Made by a program: the position numbers and the translations under genes
Notes under the pieces: generated by a model
What the model was told of the DNA's origin: nothing
Seen by the model: the letters and a program-made list of their open reading frames with translations, nothing else
The model's database searches: none
Shown here: positions 37,013 to 46,080 of the stretch, one piece after another
How positions within the stretch are numbered: position 1 is the stretch's first letter
Layout: every line of letters begins with the position of its first letter
Assembly (NCBI RefSeq): GCF_037991315.1
Contig: NZ_CP150300.1
Coordinates: 4,836,001 to 4,900,000, forward strand
Direction of reading: 5' to 3'
Length of the DNA: 64,000 bases
DNA from: Paenibacillus sp. FSL H8-0079
GTDB lineage: Bacteria; Bacillota; Bacilli; Paenibacillales; Paenibacillaceae

Positions 37013-37040
37013 TGAAGATGATAAACGTTGTATTATACTT

Positions 37041-38057
37041 TCAATTAAATCCCACAATCTTCTGTGATAATTTATAGGCAGCTACTGACATGGTGCGACC
37101 CAAATGACCCGGCATATTCATCAATCTTCCCATGGCTCCATACCGGATACTATTGTATAATTCAATATCTTTATCCTTCATGTACTTCCACAGTTCTTTT
37201 TTCGTTTTTAGATTTTCCTTCTTTCCTGAACGAATCAATAATATGGTAGAGATCACGGTTATTATTTCGAGATGGTTCAGCATATATTGACGAAGTTTCA
37301 GGCTTTTAATTTCTTCCATATTGATCTGATCGATCATGAGTTTATTTACTTTCAGCTGTTGGTCAATTCGTTCAATCATCACTTTTTCGTTGACGGATTG
37401 ATCTTCTCTTCCAATGAAATAGCGGTAGAAATCGACATTTACATAATAGATGCGCTCCACTTTTTCCAGCGGTTGAAACACAAATAGATTATCCACATAA
37501 AACGTATGCTCTGGAAGTTTCAATTTGCATTCTTTCAATAGACTCGTGCGATAAATAATCGAATGCATCAAAATATACTGACCTTTGCGAAAGGGTTTAA
37601 TATCATCCCATGAGAAAATGCATCCTTCAGGAAAGTTTTTTCCGTACTCCATCACCTTTTTGTACTTTTTCCCTGTTTTCTCATAGACAAAATTACTTAC
37701 AACCATGTCGACTGTTTTATCTTCCGCTACCAACGTTTTTAGTGTTGCAAGTATTTCTTTGAAGGCACTCGGATCAATCCAATCATCACTGTCAACAACC
37801 TTTAAGAATAATCCAGTAGCAAAACTAATACCTGTATTGACCGCTCCACCGTGGCCTAAATTTTCTTGGTGTACGACTCTTACAATGGATGGATACTTCG
37901 CCTCATACTGATCTGCAATCCTTTGGGTACTATCGCTAGATCCATCGTTAACAATAATGACCTCAAGTTCTTCATCGTCAATTAGCAAGCTATCTATACA
38001 CCGATCCATGTAATCCTGCGAGTTAAAACACGGTATTACGAAAGATAATAGTTTCAT
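37041..38057 (-). CDS. Glycosyltransferase family 2
   Basis: A 338-residue GT-A-fold enzyme. The nucleotide-sugar domain spans about residues 1-220, with LLSFVIPCFNSQDYMDRCIDSL, IVNDGSSDST, ENLGHGGAVNTGI and the metal-binding VDSDDWI. The last ~110 residues are basic and amphipathic without clear membrane spans, unlike GtrB-type enzymes, so it is peripheral at the membrane. It transfers a sugar onto a surface polymer or lipid carrier; with glf next door, galactofuranose or galactose is a reasonable donor sugar. ATG 38057 is preceded by AGAGG. It follows the GtrA gene by 27 bases in the same operon. Confidence 0.85.
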   Translation of the reverse strand: MKLLSFVIPCFNSQDYMDRCIDSLLIDDEELEVIIVNDGSSDSTQRIADQYEAKYPSIVRVVHQENLGHGGAVNTGISFATGLFLKVVDSDDWIDPSAFKEILATLKTLVAEDKTVDMVVSNFVYEKTGKKYKKVMEYGKNFPEGCIFSWDDIKPFRKGQYILMHSIIYRTSLLKECKLKLPEHTFYVDNLFVFQPLEKVERIYYVNVDFYRYFIGREDQSVNEKVMIERIDQQLKVNKLMIDQINMEEIKSLKLRQYMLNHLEIITVISTILLIRSGKKENLKTKKELWKYMKDKDIELYNSIRYGAMGRLMNMPGHLGRTMSVAAYKLSQKIVGFN

Positions 38058-38084
38058 AACAAACCTCTTCTTAGTATCTTGTAT

Positions 38085-38684
38085 TTATCCTATTGTTATC
38101 TTGTTTTTCTTCTCTTTAAATATGATTTTCAATATCGGGAAATATACCCAGAATGAAATGGCGGCATTAATAATCATGGTGATCAGATCCGCCGTTGTCT
38201 CACCAGATCTTCCAAATCGTTCGATAAAGAAGCTGTAGATCGGTTCCTTATACCACCCCTGAAGGGCTCCTGCACAAATGGTAATCAAAATATAAGCTAC
38301 AAGATACCAGAACGCCGCTTTATAAATGTTCCCTTTGGATCGGAAGGTGATATTTCGTTGTGCAAAGAAATTAATGATCTGAGCAATAGCCAAGGTTAAT
38401 TGGACAGCAATGAAGTAAGCTAGACCTCCACCTCCACCCGATGCAATTGAACCCGCTGGATAATTGAAAATATAGTAAACTGACCCGTCAAAATTATGAC
38501 CTAGCGGAAAAAGTTGAAAAGTATAGGCTTCCATACTGCTTCCGCTAAACATGGCCTTTAACACAGGCATAAGGACCATCTGAAAAACGGTGATGCCATT
38601 ACTCAAGATTAGAAACATTAAAAATTCTGCTAACTTGGGATGCCTATCTCTATAATTGTTCCAGCGCAACCTGATTGCTTGCAT
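38085..38684 (-). CDS. GtrA-like membrane protein
   Basis: A 199-residue integral membrane protein with about four hydrophobic segments. The GtrA feature FFAQRNITFRSKGN stands between the second and third segments; a Gly-rich loop (GSIASGGGGGLAYF) enlarges the usual first loop. GtrA proteins are thought to move undecaprenyl-phosphate-linked sugars across the membrane for glycosylation of wall polymers. ATG 38684 is favoured because AAGGA is ten bases away; GTG 38693 is too close to it. The gene overlaps the end of the GH2 gene by 35 bases, so coupling is strong. GtrA plus GT2 suggests a lipid-linked sugar route. Confidence 0.75.
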   Translation of the reverse strand: MQAIRLRWNNYRDRHPKLAEFLMFLILSNGITVFQMVLMPVLKAMFSGSSMEAYTFQLFPLGHNFDGSVYYIFNYPAGSIASGGGGGLAYFIAVQLTLAIAQIINFFAQRNITFRSKGNIYKAAFWYLVAYILITICAGALQGWYKEPIYSFFIERFGRSGETTADLITMIINAAISFWVYFPILKIIFKEKKNKITIG

Positions 38685-41070
38685 ACCGATCACTTCCTTC
38701 TAATTTCACGTTAAAGCTTAATTGGATAGGTTCAGTCTGATTGGAGGTGATGGTCAATATTCCTTCGCCAGCTGTTCCGTGTGTCTTGATATACGTACCA
38801 CACATACCACCCTCTGCGACGACACAGTCTGGTCCTACGATTTCTATCGCACCTTCCGCTTTTAGAAATAAAGGTAAATGAGAGTAGGTTGCATTATTGT
38901 TATTGGCATCTACTACTCGAATACGAACTGACGCCATATCATACGTGTCAGCTTCGACTAATTCCGCAGCACTAACGGTGGTTTCCACATGAATACTCGC
39001 GTTAGATGATTTCACAACCTCTGCGACAACCTTTCCTTTTTTCACAGCTTCAAAACGATAGACAGGCGCTGAAGCTCCCCAATTCTCGATGTACTTGAAA
39101 AACAAACGATAGAAGGTGATCGGCGATACAAGGTGACGACACATGACCCACACTGCTTTAAAAATATATTTTACAGGTAATGCAGTTCCAAAGCGCTGGA
39201 TAGCTAATAGGCTCTCTTTGATGGCATCTGCTTTCTTACGGGAATACTTCTCTCCTTCTTCAATTACGTTTCCTACGGTGTCATAGAATTCGATCGGTGG
39301 ATGTGGTAAATAACGATACTTTTGGTTAACCGGTTCAAACTCCCGGATCATGATCTCATTCTTATACAGCCGGACTTGGTCCGCATTCGTGAAGATGTAG
39401 TTTTCACCAACAGCGCCACCAGGGTAATCTCCGATATGCATATCTGAACCCACTTCCAGAACAGGAGCATCTTCTGAGAAACTGGCGTAGACTCTGGCAG
39501 CAAGCTTCGGGTTACGAAACATGTCCATCACGCCGTGATAACAAATGCGATCCCCAGATCCAAAATCACCATGGGTTTGATAATCAAACATACACCAGCC
39601 GAAAGAGCCTGCAATGTCTTCTCTTTTATATACTTCATTCAAGACATTGGCGTAACGCATAGCATGAGAAAGACGGCGAGAAGGCTCATCTGTTGCTTTT
39701 GTTGGAAACATATGACCATTAAATTCGGAGATCAAATACGCTTTGTTTTTACTTGGTGAAATCAACCACCTTGGTAATAGTGCACCGTTCTTTCCAGTAT
39801 GAGAAAAATCATTAAACCCATAGACATCTTCTAATAGATTACTTCTCCACAGGAAGCGAACTCCACTGGTCTGTCTGCTGTGATCCAAACGGCGAGCGAT
39901 TTCATTGGTCTTTGTATATAGAACGTCATCATCTTGCGACTCATTCAATCGAACCCCCCACAGAATAATGGACGGGTGATTACGATACTGCAAAATCATT
40001 TCTTCCACATTTTCACAAACGATTTGTTTCCATTCTTCATCGTCTTTGATATGTTGCCAACCTGGTGTTTCGGTAAACACGAGCAAGCCTAAACGATCAC
40101 ATGCATCTAGAAAATACTTGGACTGAGGGTAGTGCGAGGTGCGAACTGCATTAACATGTAGTTCTTCCTTTAATATTCGTGCATCCTCCACCTGCATTGA
40201 CGCAGGCATGGCATAACCTACATACGGATAACTCTGGTGGCGATTCAGCCCGCGAATCTTATATTTTTCACCATTCAAATAAAATCCATCATAGCGAAAA
40301 TCAATTTGGCGGAATCCGAAAAATACATTATATTCGTCGATTATTTCTCCATTATGCTTTTTAAGTGTTGCTATCAACGAGTAAAGATAAGGAGTCTCCG
40401 GGCTCCACACGTTGCTATCAGGAACATTAATTTTGCATTCTTTAAGTTCTGACCCTGTTACATTCAGGGTTGTATGGGCAACTATCGTTTGCTGTTGATC
40501 TAACAAGCTTAATTCCACAACGTGTGTTGAATCAGGATGACTAATGGTAACGTCGATCAGTGCTTGGTTTTTCTCCGGTGTTCGAACAAAAACATCTTCT
40601 ACATAGCTTTCATTAGCAACTAACAACCATGCTTCACGATAGAGTCCACCGTAAGTCATGTAATCAATGACATGACCAAATGGCGGTACATTTGCATCTT
40701 CTCGTGTATTCAGACGAACGACAATTCTGTTCTCGGCTCCGTACACCAGTTTATCCGTTACTTCTACTCGAAAAGCAGTGTATCCGCCATTGTGAGTTGT
40801 TAGCTGCTCGCCATTGACAAATACTTCTGCTACGTGAGCGGCCCCATCAAACTGAAGAAACAAACGCTGACCTTTCAGTGAATCCGGAACCATCAGATGA
40901 CGTCTATAACCACAGATCATCTGACAAGCGCTCTCTTCCATGTAGTGTACAGGGACTTCTTTACAAGTATGGGGCAGCCTTACGGCTGTCCCCTCACATG
41001 TAAAGTTGAAAAATTCATCAGTAATATTCTCTACAAAACTCCATCCATCACAGATACTAATTTTTCTCAT
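38650..41070 (-). CDS. GH2 glycosidase (beta-galactosidase/glucuronidase-like)
   Basis: An 806-residue enzyme with no signal peptide, so probably cytoplasmic. GH2 plan: N-terminal sugar-binding domain (about 1-150), immunoglobulin-like domain (about 155-255), TIM barrel (about 260-560) with acid/base Glu 377 in WGVRLNESQDD and nucleophile Glu 449 in AYLISEFNGHM, then extra beta domains. WGVRLNE differs from the usual WSxGNE by Leu for Gly. Substrate uncertain; beta-galactoside or galactofuranoside fits the neighbours. ATG 41070 has GGAGAAA upstream. Why a degrading enzyme is co-transcribed with GtrA, GT2 and glf is the central puzzle of the locus. Confidence 0.85.
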   Translation of the reverse strand: MRKISICDGWSFVENITDEFFNFTCEGTAVRLPHTCKEVPVHYMEESACQMICGYRRHLMVPDSLKGQRLFLQFDGAAHVAEVFVNGEQLTTHNGGYTAFRVEVTDKLVYGAENRIVVRLNTREDANVPPFGHVIDYMTYGGLYREAWLLVANESYVEDVFVRTPEKNQALIDVTISHPDSTHVVELSLLDQQQTIVAHTTLNVTGSELKECKINVPDSNVWSPETPYLYSLIATLKKHNGEIIDEYNVFFGFRQIDFRYDGFYLNGEKYKIRGLNRHQSYPYVGYAMPASMQVEDARILKEELHVNAVRTSHYPQSKYFLDACDRLGLLVFTETPGWQHIKDDEEWKQIVCENVEEMILQYRNHPSIILWGVRLNESQDDDVLYTKTNEIARRLDHSRQTSGVRFLWRSNLLEDVYGFNDFSHTGKNGALLPRWLISPSKNKAYLISEFNGHMFPTKATDEPSRRLSHAMRYANVLNEVYKREDIAGSFGWCMFDYQTHGDFGSGDRICYHGVMDMFRNPKLAARVYASFSEDAPVLEVGSDMHIGDYPGGAVGENYIFTNADQVRLYKNEIMIREFEPVNQKYRYLPHPPIEFYDTVGNVIEEGEKYSRKKADAIKESLLAIQRFGTALPVKYIFKAVWVMCRHLVSPITFYRLFFKYIENWGASAPVYRFEAVKKGKVVAEVVKSSNASIHVETTVSAAELVEADTYDMASVRIRVVDANNNNATYSHLPLFLKAEGAIEIVGPDCVVAEGGMCGTYIKTHGTAGEGILTITSNQTEPIQLSFNVKLEGSDRYASNQVALEQL

Positions 41071-41086
41071 TTATGTTTCTCCGCTT

Positions 41087-41509
41087 TCATTTTGAAGTAT
41101 GAACCGTATGGTTTAACCCTTCGGACTTGGATTGTTTCATAAAACAAGAGATCAGTGCTGCAATGGTTCCAATCGCAAAGGCAATACCAAAGACCAGAAC
41201 AGCTTGAGGATTCCCTCCAATAAAGTTAACTCCGTTCACAACATCTGATAATGTCGGGAACCCTAAATAGAAATGCATGGATAATGCCACTCCAAAAGAA
41301 ACGGCTGGTAGAATAGGGGCAAAGAAATAGTTTTTAAGCAAAACCAGCAATTCTCCTAATACGCCAGCAATAATTAAACCAAAGGTGATGAAGGAAAAGG
41401 TGCGATCACCATGATTAACAATGAGAAACACAATGTTAGCTACCAGCATCAAACTTGCAGCCATAAATCCGATCCAAAAACCCAGTGTTCTGTCTTTAAA
41501 TAAGACCAT
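41087..41509 (-). CDS. Four-helix small membrane protein of unknown function
   Basis: A 140-residue protein with four hydrophobic segments (about 9-30, 39-60, 64-82, 100-122) and short polar ends; a basic C-terminal tail lies in the cytoplasm if the N-terminus does. I recognise no family. It lies between the membrane-anchored GH3 gene (5 bases upstream) and the GH2 gene (16 bases downstream), so it is probably a partner of the GH3 protein or a transporter subunit. ATG 41509 has GGGGG ten bases upstream. Small membrane proteins beside GH3 genes are worth a neighbourhood survey. Confidence 0.7.
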   Translation of the reverse strand: MVLFKDRTLGFWIGFMAASLMLVANIVFLIVNHGDRTFSFITFGLIIAGVLGELLVLLKNYFFAPILPAVSFGVALSMHFYLGFPTLSDVVNGVNFIGGNPQAVLVFGIAFAIGTIAALISCFMKQSKSEGLNHTVHTSK

Positions 41510-41514
41510 TTAGG

Positions 41515-44454
41515 TTAAACCCCCTTTATCCTTCTTGCATAGCCAGTTCTAATGAACAGGATTAAACTCAACAGCGTTAATGCACCAAGTGCATAATTTG
41601 TAACTTTCAAAAATGTTTGCCACCATGGTACAAAATCTTCTACTTCGGTTTCGGCGGATAGACCATTAATCAAAGTAGAATTAGCTAAGGAATAATAGAA
41701 GCCTTTATTCGCTCTTCTTAACTCCTGCAATACGTAACCATCCTTGTTACTTGCAAGGTATTTGTGAATTTCACTGGCACGGGCAGTATCCGCATTAAAC
41801 GTATCTGTTCCAGCAACAAGTGATTCCACAGTTGGGATATTCGGGTTACCCTTAACTGAATCTGTAATCGTAACCCCTTTGAAGCCCCATTCATTTCTAA
41901 GCACTTGTGTCAGTGTTGCATGATCTGCATAGGCCAATCGTGCACCAATTCGCGAAAATGACATCATCGTACCAAGCGCTTCTCCTTTGGTGAAGGCACC
42001 CTCAAATGCTTTCAAAGGACCTTGACGATAGGATTGTTCAGTTGCAAATGTAGCTAACTCGCTTCTATTCGTCTCTTGATCATTGGCAACAAAGTGTTTA
42101 ATGGCAGCGGTTAACCCCTTCGCTTGCATTGCTTCTGTCTGAACTGCACCCATGATATAGCTCAGAATGCTATCTTCAGAATAATATTCAAAGTTACGTC
42201 CACTAAACGGAGTCCGGTGTAGATTGGCTCCTGGTGACCACAGCTGTGTCGTTCCACTGAACAAGGCATCCTCTGCGATAAAATCACCACGTTCTGCTAT
42301 GAGCTGTTGGTTCCATGTTGATGCTGCTACAATTTGACTAACATGTGCCGTAGACGGTTGACCATTATTAAATAAATAATTGGATTGGGCGCCTGAAGGT
42401 CCATCTGTATTTTTGTTGGCAGGTTTATTAATGGACTTCACAGCTGGTTGTCCAAAATTCTCCCCGATCGTCGCACTCAGCTCAGCAACCGTTAATTGAC
42501 TCAAAAACGTATTCCATTTCTCATCGTCATCAAACGGAACGTCCTTCATATCAACCAGTTTCAGCCCTGCATCTACACCTTGGGCAAAGCTATCATATGC
42601 TGGGGCATCACTAGGCTTTTGATATTTTTCGTTATACAATACTTCTTTTAATTTATCGGTAGCCTCAACATCGGTGTATGCTTTAGGGTACGTGTCCCAG
42701 TCATTACGTGTTAAATACGTAACTGCATTTTCAGCGAAGTAATTATAATCAATATCTTCATATTGATTGGAAACCACTTCATCTGTTTGTTGAGATTTTG
42801 CGTAGGTCACGTTGTCCAAAGTTTCTAACGGTACAGAGACTGCTTTATTTGCATCTCCATCTACCACTGAACCATCAGCCAATAACAGCTTGCCTGCTAC
42901 TGCTGCACCTTGCTTATTCGCCATCACATTATTGAGAGCGTCATGACTATCATTACCAATTGCAAAATAGTAGTCCCCTGGATCAAAGACATAGCTCCCC
43001 TTCTTGCTGGGATCAGCCCCATTTTCAGCGTTCTCGTCATAGGTTGCAAATAAATAGTCATCAATGGTAACAGTGACATCTTCAGATTCACCTACAGCCA
43101 GTTCACTCGTTTTCCCGAATCCAACTAACTGAATTGCCGACTTCTCTGCTTGCCCTTCTTCATATGGAAGTTGAGCATAGACCTGTACGACTGATTTGGA
43201 CTTTCCTGTATATGCTGATTCCTGAGGATAGCCCTCATTCGTCACCTTAACCTGAGCCGTTACTGTTTTGGCATTTCTGTCCCATTCAACCGAAGTTAAC
43301 TGCTGAGTGAAATTAGCATAGCTCGTTCCATAACCAAATGGATATACCATTTCGTCAGCATAGCTCCAGCGTTCTTGATTAACAAAAGCACCTGCGCTGC
43401 TGTCCGCATTATTCAGACCCAAGACAGCATCGTGATATCTTGTTTCGTAGTACTTGTATCCTTGATAGATTCCCTCTGCCTGGATGATATAATGACCATT
43501 ATCATTTGAATATTGAAAATCGCCTGCATTTCTTACCGCTGGTGCAGACAAGGAATCTGCTGCAAAGGTATCCACGAGTCTACCTGAAGGATCAGCCGCA
43601 CCTACTAATACATTAGCTACACCTGTAAAACCTTTAAGACCCGGATTTCCGATCCACAGGGCAGCGTCGACTCCGTATTCCTGTTCTTCAAGCCAACCTA
43701 GTTCCATCGCATATGCACTATTGATGAGAACAACAATCTTCGAAAATTTTCCGCTATCTTTGATCATTTTCAATAGATCTTTTTCTGTGTTATGAAGTGC
43801 CAAGTAAGACATACCGTCTCTGTCGGTTGTCGCTAAGTCTTTACCTTCCCCACCATCACGGGACAACATGACAATAGCCACATCATTGAAATTATCTTGG
43901 TATGTTGCTTGCAAGTCACTGGTATAGAAGTTTTTGTCGACTTCACCAATGAACCAATCCGGAGATGCTTTTGCTCTAGCCACATCACTGTTCTTGTAAG
44001 CATCCAACAACTTGTCATTAATGGTGAATCCAGCTTCCTTCAAAGCGTTGTATAAATTAACCTGACGTTTCTCATCCATACCGGGTCCACCAGAGTTCCC
44101 GCTAAATACCGGATCTGCCGTCGCCCGACCAAACAAGGTAACACTACGTTCTTCAGCACGTAACGGCAGAGAGGATTGGTTATTTTTTAAGAGAACCGTT
44201 CCTTCTTCCATCGTTTGCACGTCATGTTTATCTGAATCAACTAACATCTCTGCTAGACCCTGATCAGATAACTCATATTTGCTTTTATAATACATGGAGC
44301 TCTCATCAGCTTGGATCACAGGCGGAGTGATTTTAAGAAAAACATTCACTTGACCACTCCAACTCATTAGCAACTCCGTCATGAATAAACTAAAGGCTAA
44401 AAGGAATGCTGAAAGCGCGGTCAATCCGCGCCATAATTTTTTTTTGCTTTTCAA
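41515..44454 (-). CDS. Membrane-anchored GH3 glycosidase with permuted domain order
   Basis: A 979-residue protein. A membrane segment at about 10-32 with no cleavage site and a second at about 945-968 would anchor both ends, leaving the body outside. The domain order is reversed from ordinary GH3 enzymes. First comes the alpha/beta sandwich (EEGTVLLKNNQSSLPL at about 80) and an Fn3-like domain; the TIM barrel comes last (about 640-930), with NTDGPSG, KHFVANDQETNRSE and nucleophile-type GVTITDSVKGN. This order is known in some beta-glucosidases of rumen bacteria. It starts at TTG 44454 with GGAGG nine bases upstream. The substrate is probably a surface or extracellular beta-linked glycan. Confidence 0.85.
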   Translation of the reverse strand: MKSKKKLWRGLTALSAFLLAFSLFMTELLMSWSGQVNVFLKITPPVIQADESSMYYKSKYELSDQGLAEMLVDSDKHDVQTMEEGTVLLKNNQSSLPLRAEERSVTLFGRATADPVFSGNSGGPGMDEKRQVNLYNALKEAGFTINDKLLDAYKNSDVARAKASPDWFIGEVDKNFYTSDLQATYQDNFNDVAIVMLSRDGGEGKDLATTDRDGMSYLALHNTEKDLLKMIKDSGKFSKIVVLINSAYAMELGWLEEQEYGVDAALWIGNPGLKGFTGVANVLVGAADPSGRLVDTFAADSLSAPAVRNAGDFQYSNDNGHYIIQAEGIYQGYKYYETRYHDAVLGLNNADSSAGAFVNQERWSYADEMVYPFGYGTSYANFTQQLTSVEWDRNAKTVTAQVKVTNEGYPQESAYTGKSKSVVQVYAQLPYEEGQAEKSAIQLVGFGKTSELAVGESEDVTVTIDDYLFATYDENAENGADPSKKGSYVFDPGDYYFAIGNDSHDALNNVMANKQGAAVAGKLLLADGSVVDGDANKAVSVPLETLDNVTYAKSQQTDEVVSNQYEDIDYNYFAENAVTYLTRNDWDTYPKAYTDVEATDKLKEVLYNEKYQKPSDAPAYDSFAQGVDAGLKLVDMKDVPFDDDEKWNTFLSQLTVAELSATIGENFGQPAVKSINKPANKNTDGPSGAQSNYLFNNGQPSTAHVSQIVAASTWNQQLIAERGDFIAEDALFSGTTQLWSPGANLHRTPFSGRNFEYYSEDSILSYIMGAVQTEAMQAKGLTAAIKHFVANDQETNRSELATFATEQSYRQGPLKAFEGAFTKGEALGTMMSFSRIGARLAYADHATLTQVLRNEWGFKGVTITDSVKGNPNIPTVESLVAGTDTFNADTARASEIHKYLASNKDGYVLQELRRANKGFYYSLANSTLINGLSAETEVEDFVPWWQTFLKVTNYALGALTLLSLILFIRTGYARRIKGV

Positions 44455-44488
44455 TGCAGCTACCTCCTACAGAGTCCATTTATTTAAC

Positions 44489-45118
44489 TTAATGTGTTGC
44501 TTCTTCGCTCTCTTTAAGTACCGTATAATCGAAGCTTGCTCTTGCAGGGTCAACAATGATAGAAGTTGCCGGGAATGATACAGATTCAAGGTATTGCTCT
44601 GCTGTTAAGGCTGCTCCTTCTCCACCAGCTGCTTGCCCCATTTCATCCGTCCATGCGAGTGTATTCAAATAGCCAATTGGGTTTGCACCTGCCGAGTATG
44701 AACTATTCACCATCACGGATGTGGGTTGGGATAATTCAAGTGTACGTAGCCCATCTTCGTCTTTTACAGTTACTGTCCCATAATATTTAGTGATGTCCGC
44801 TCCTCTAGGTACAACATCGTATTCGCCGCTATCTTCAAATAGTAGAGCTCCCGAAAAAGAAGTACCTGTGGATGTTAAGATGTACGTATTATCTGCAAAT
44901 GTCTCAATGGATTGAACGCCGAAAGTGGCTCTTTTGAACGTATGTTCTGGGTAAGCACTTGTGAATGCAACATTAGTCGTAGACGCATAATACCCTGTAG
45001 GGTTATTGGATGCACCCGACTTTTCTCCATCTGTTCCACTTCCGCAAGCTGTTAATGCAACCAACATCATAACCATACAAATTGCTGTGAAGGCTGTTTT
45101 TGCTGTTCTTTTCCCCAT
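44489..45118 (-). CDS. Lipoprotein of unknown function, first gene of the glycan operon
   Basis: A 209-residue exported lipoprotein. Signal peptide MGKRTAKTAF... with lipobox LTAC (Cys about 25), a Gly/Ser linker, then a beta-rich domain (TFADNTYILTSTGTSFSGALLF, YYGTVTVKDEDG) and a C-terminal segment that could bind the membrane surface. No family is recognised. It leads the operon and is divergent from the LytTR response regulator gene, so it could bind the glycan or inducer outside the cell and work with the sensor kinase. ATG 45118 has AAGGGGA eight bases upstream. A cre-like site lies between promoter zone and start. Confidence 0.75.
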   Translation of the reverse strand: MGKRTAKTAFTAICMVMMLVALTACGSGTDGEKSGASNNPTGYYASTTNVAFTSAYPEHTFKRATFGVQSIETFADNTYILTSTGTSFSGALLFEDSGEYDVVPRGADITKYYGTVTVKDEDGLRTLELSQPTSVMVNSSYSAGANPIGYLNTLAWTDEMGQAAGGEGAALTAEQYLESVSFPATSIIVDPARASFDYTVLKESEEATH

Positions 45119-45145
45119 GTTGCTATCCCCTTTTAATCAAGTATT

Positions 45146-45159
45146 TGTATACGCTTTCT
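45146..45159. promoter_or_regulatory. cre-like site upstream of the glycan operon
   Basis: Minus strand AGAAAGCGTATACA differs from the cre consensus only in the first T, and lies 28-41 bases before the lipoprotein start, where CcpA could act as a roadblock. Confidence 0.42.
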
Positions 45160-45249
45160 CAAGCGCATATTTATTGTATGGGGTAACGCCGGTTGTTTGT
45201 GGTATTTGGCATAAACTCAAAGAATTAACGAAAATTCACGATTGGGTTT

Positions 45250-45294
45250 TTAGTTTGTGAGGTTTTTTTTTAGTTTGCGCTGAGTTTTAGGTTG
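45250..45294. promoter_or_regulatory. Direct repeats, candidate LytTR binding sites
   Basis: TTAGTTTGTGA and TTAGTTTGCGC start exactly 20 bases apart (45250, 45270), and a weaker TTAGGTTG follows at 45287. They fit the LytTR half-site rule (GTT core, two helical turns apart) at most positions. The array ends five bases before the -35 of the two-component promoter and also faces the divergent operon. Confidence 0.6.
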
Positions 45295-45299
45295 TATTA

Positions 45300-45328
45300 T
45301 TGACAAAGAGATGCTTGCTTTCTATAGT
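45300..45328 (+). promoter_or_regulatory. SigA promoter of the LytTR two-component operon
   Basis: TTGACA, 17-base spacer, TATAGT; the predicted transcription start is about 45335, 26 bases before the regulator's start codon. Confidence 0.8.
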
Positions 45329-45360
45329 GAACATACATTAGAGATAAAACTGAGGGGTGA

Positions 45361-46080
45361 ATGATGATTATCAAAATCGCTATTGTAGAGGATGATATCA
45401 ATCAAGCGCGTTTGTTAGAAAGTCATCTGACGAACTATAGTGCTGAAAAAGGACTTTCCTTCAATATTGTGCATTTCTCTCAAGCTGTTGCACTATTAGA
45501 GAATTACGAGTCCAATTTTGATATCATCTTTATGGATATTCAATTACCGTATATGAACGGAATGGATGCTGCGCGTAGTATCAGATTACTTGATAAAAAA
45601 GTAATTCTTATCTTCATCACCAATCTTACCCAATATGCTATTCAAGGATATGAAGTGGAAGCGCTTGATTATATGTTAAAGCCGGTGGAGTACTTTGATT
45701 TTGCCTTGAAAATGTCACGGGCCATGCAAAGGCTTAACGATAATCCCAAAGATGAAATACTTATCCCTTCGGACAAAGGAATGCTCAAAGTTTCTCCCAA
45801 AAGCATCCGCTATGTTGAAACGGAAGGGCATCATGTCATTTATCACTCGGTAGAAAATAGCTTCCGGCAGTATGCCACGATCTCATCCATCGAAAAAAAA
45901 ATGCACGGGTATGATTTCTTCAGATGCAATAATTGTTACTTGGTCAATCTGGCGTATGTGCAAAGAGTACATGGATACACTGTTACATTAGATGGAGGCG
46001 TTGAGCTGCGGATCAGTCAGCCCAGAAAAAAAGCCTTTGTTAATAAACTAATGGAATATGTGAGAGAAAAAGATGAATAG
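45361..46080 (+). CDS. LytTR-family response regulator
   Basis: A 239-residue AgrA/LytR-type regulator. Receiver domain residues 1-125: acidic pocket VEDD, phospho-acceptor Asp 59 in IIFMDIQLP, Thr in FITN and Lys 107 in YMLKPVEY. LytTR DNA-binding domain from about 140: KVSPKSIRYVETEGHHVIYH, FFRCNNCYLVNLAYVQ, RISQPRKKAF. ATG 45361 is preceded by GAGGGG; the ATG just after it has better spacing and is an equal candidate. It is transcribed with the kinase gene (8-base overlap) and is divergent from the lipoprotein/GH3 operon, across LytTR-like repeats, so that operon is the likely target together with its own promoter. Confidence 0.92.
   Translation: MMIIKIAIVEDDINQARLLESHLTNYSAEKGLSFNIVHFSQAVALLENYESNFDIIFMDIQLPYMNGMDAARSIRLLDKKVILIFITNLTQYAIQGYEVEALDYMLKPVEYFDFALKMSRAMQRLNDNPKDEILIPSDKGMLKVSPKSIRYVETEGHHVIYHSVENSFRQYATISSIEKKMHGYDFFRCNNCYLVNLAYVQRVHGYTVTLDGGVELRISQPRKKAFVNKLMEYVREKDE

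Noticed and set aside
45119..45360. Possible AgrD-like signal peptide gene near the AgrC-like kinase
   Set aside because: No small frame with ribosome site and the Cys/charged-tail layout of AgrD is present, and no AgrB is nearby.
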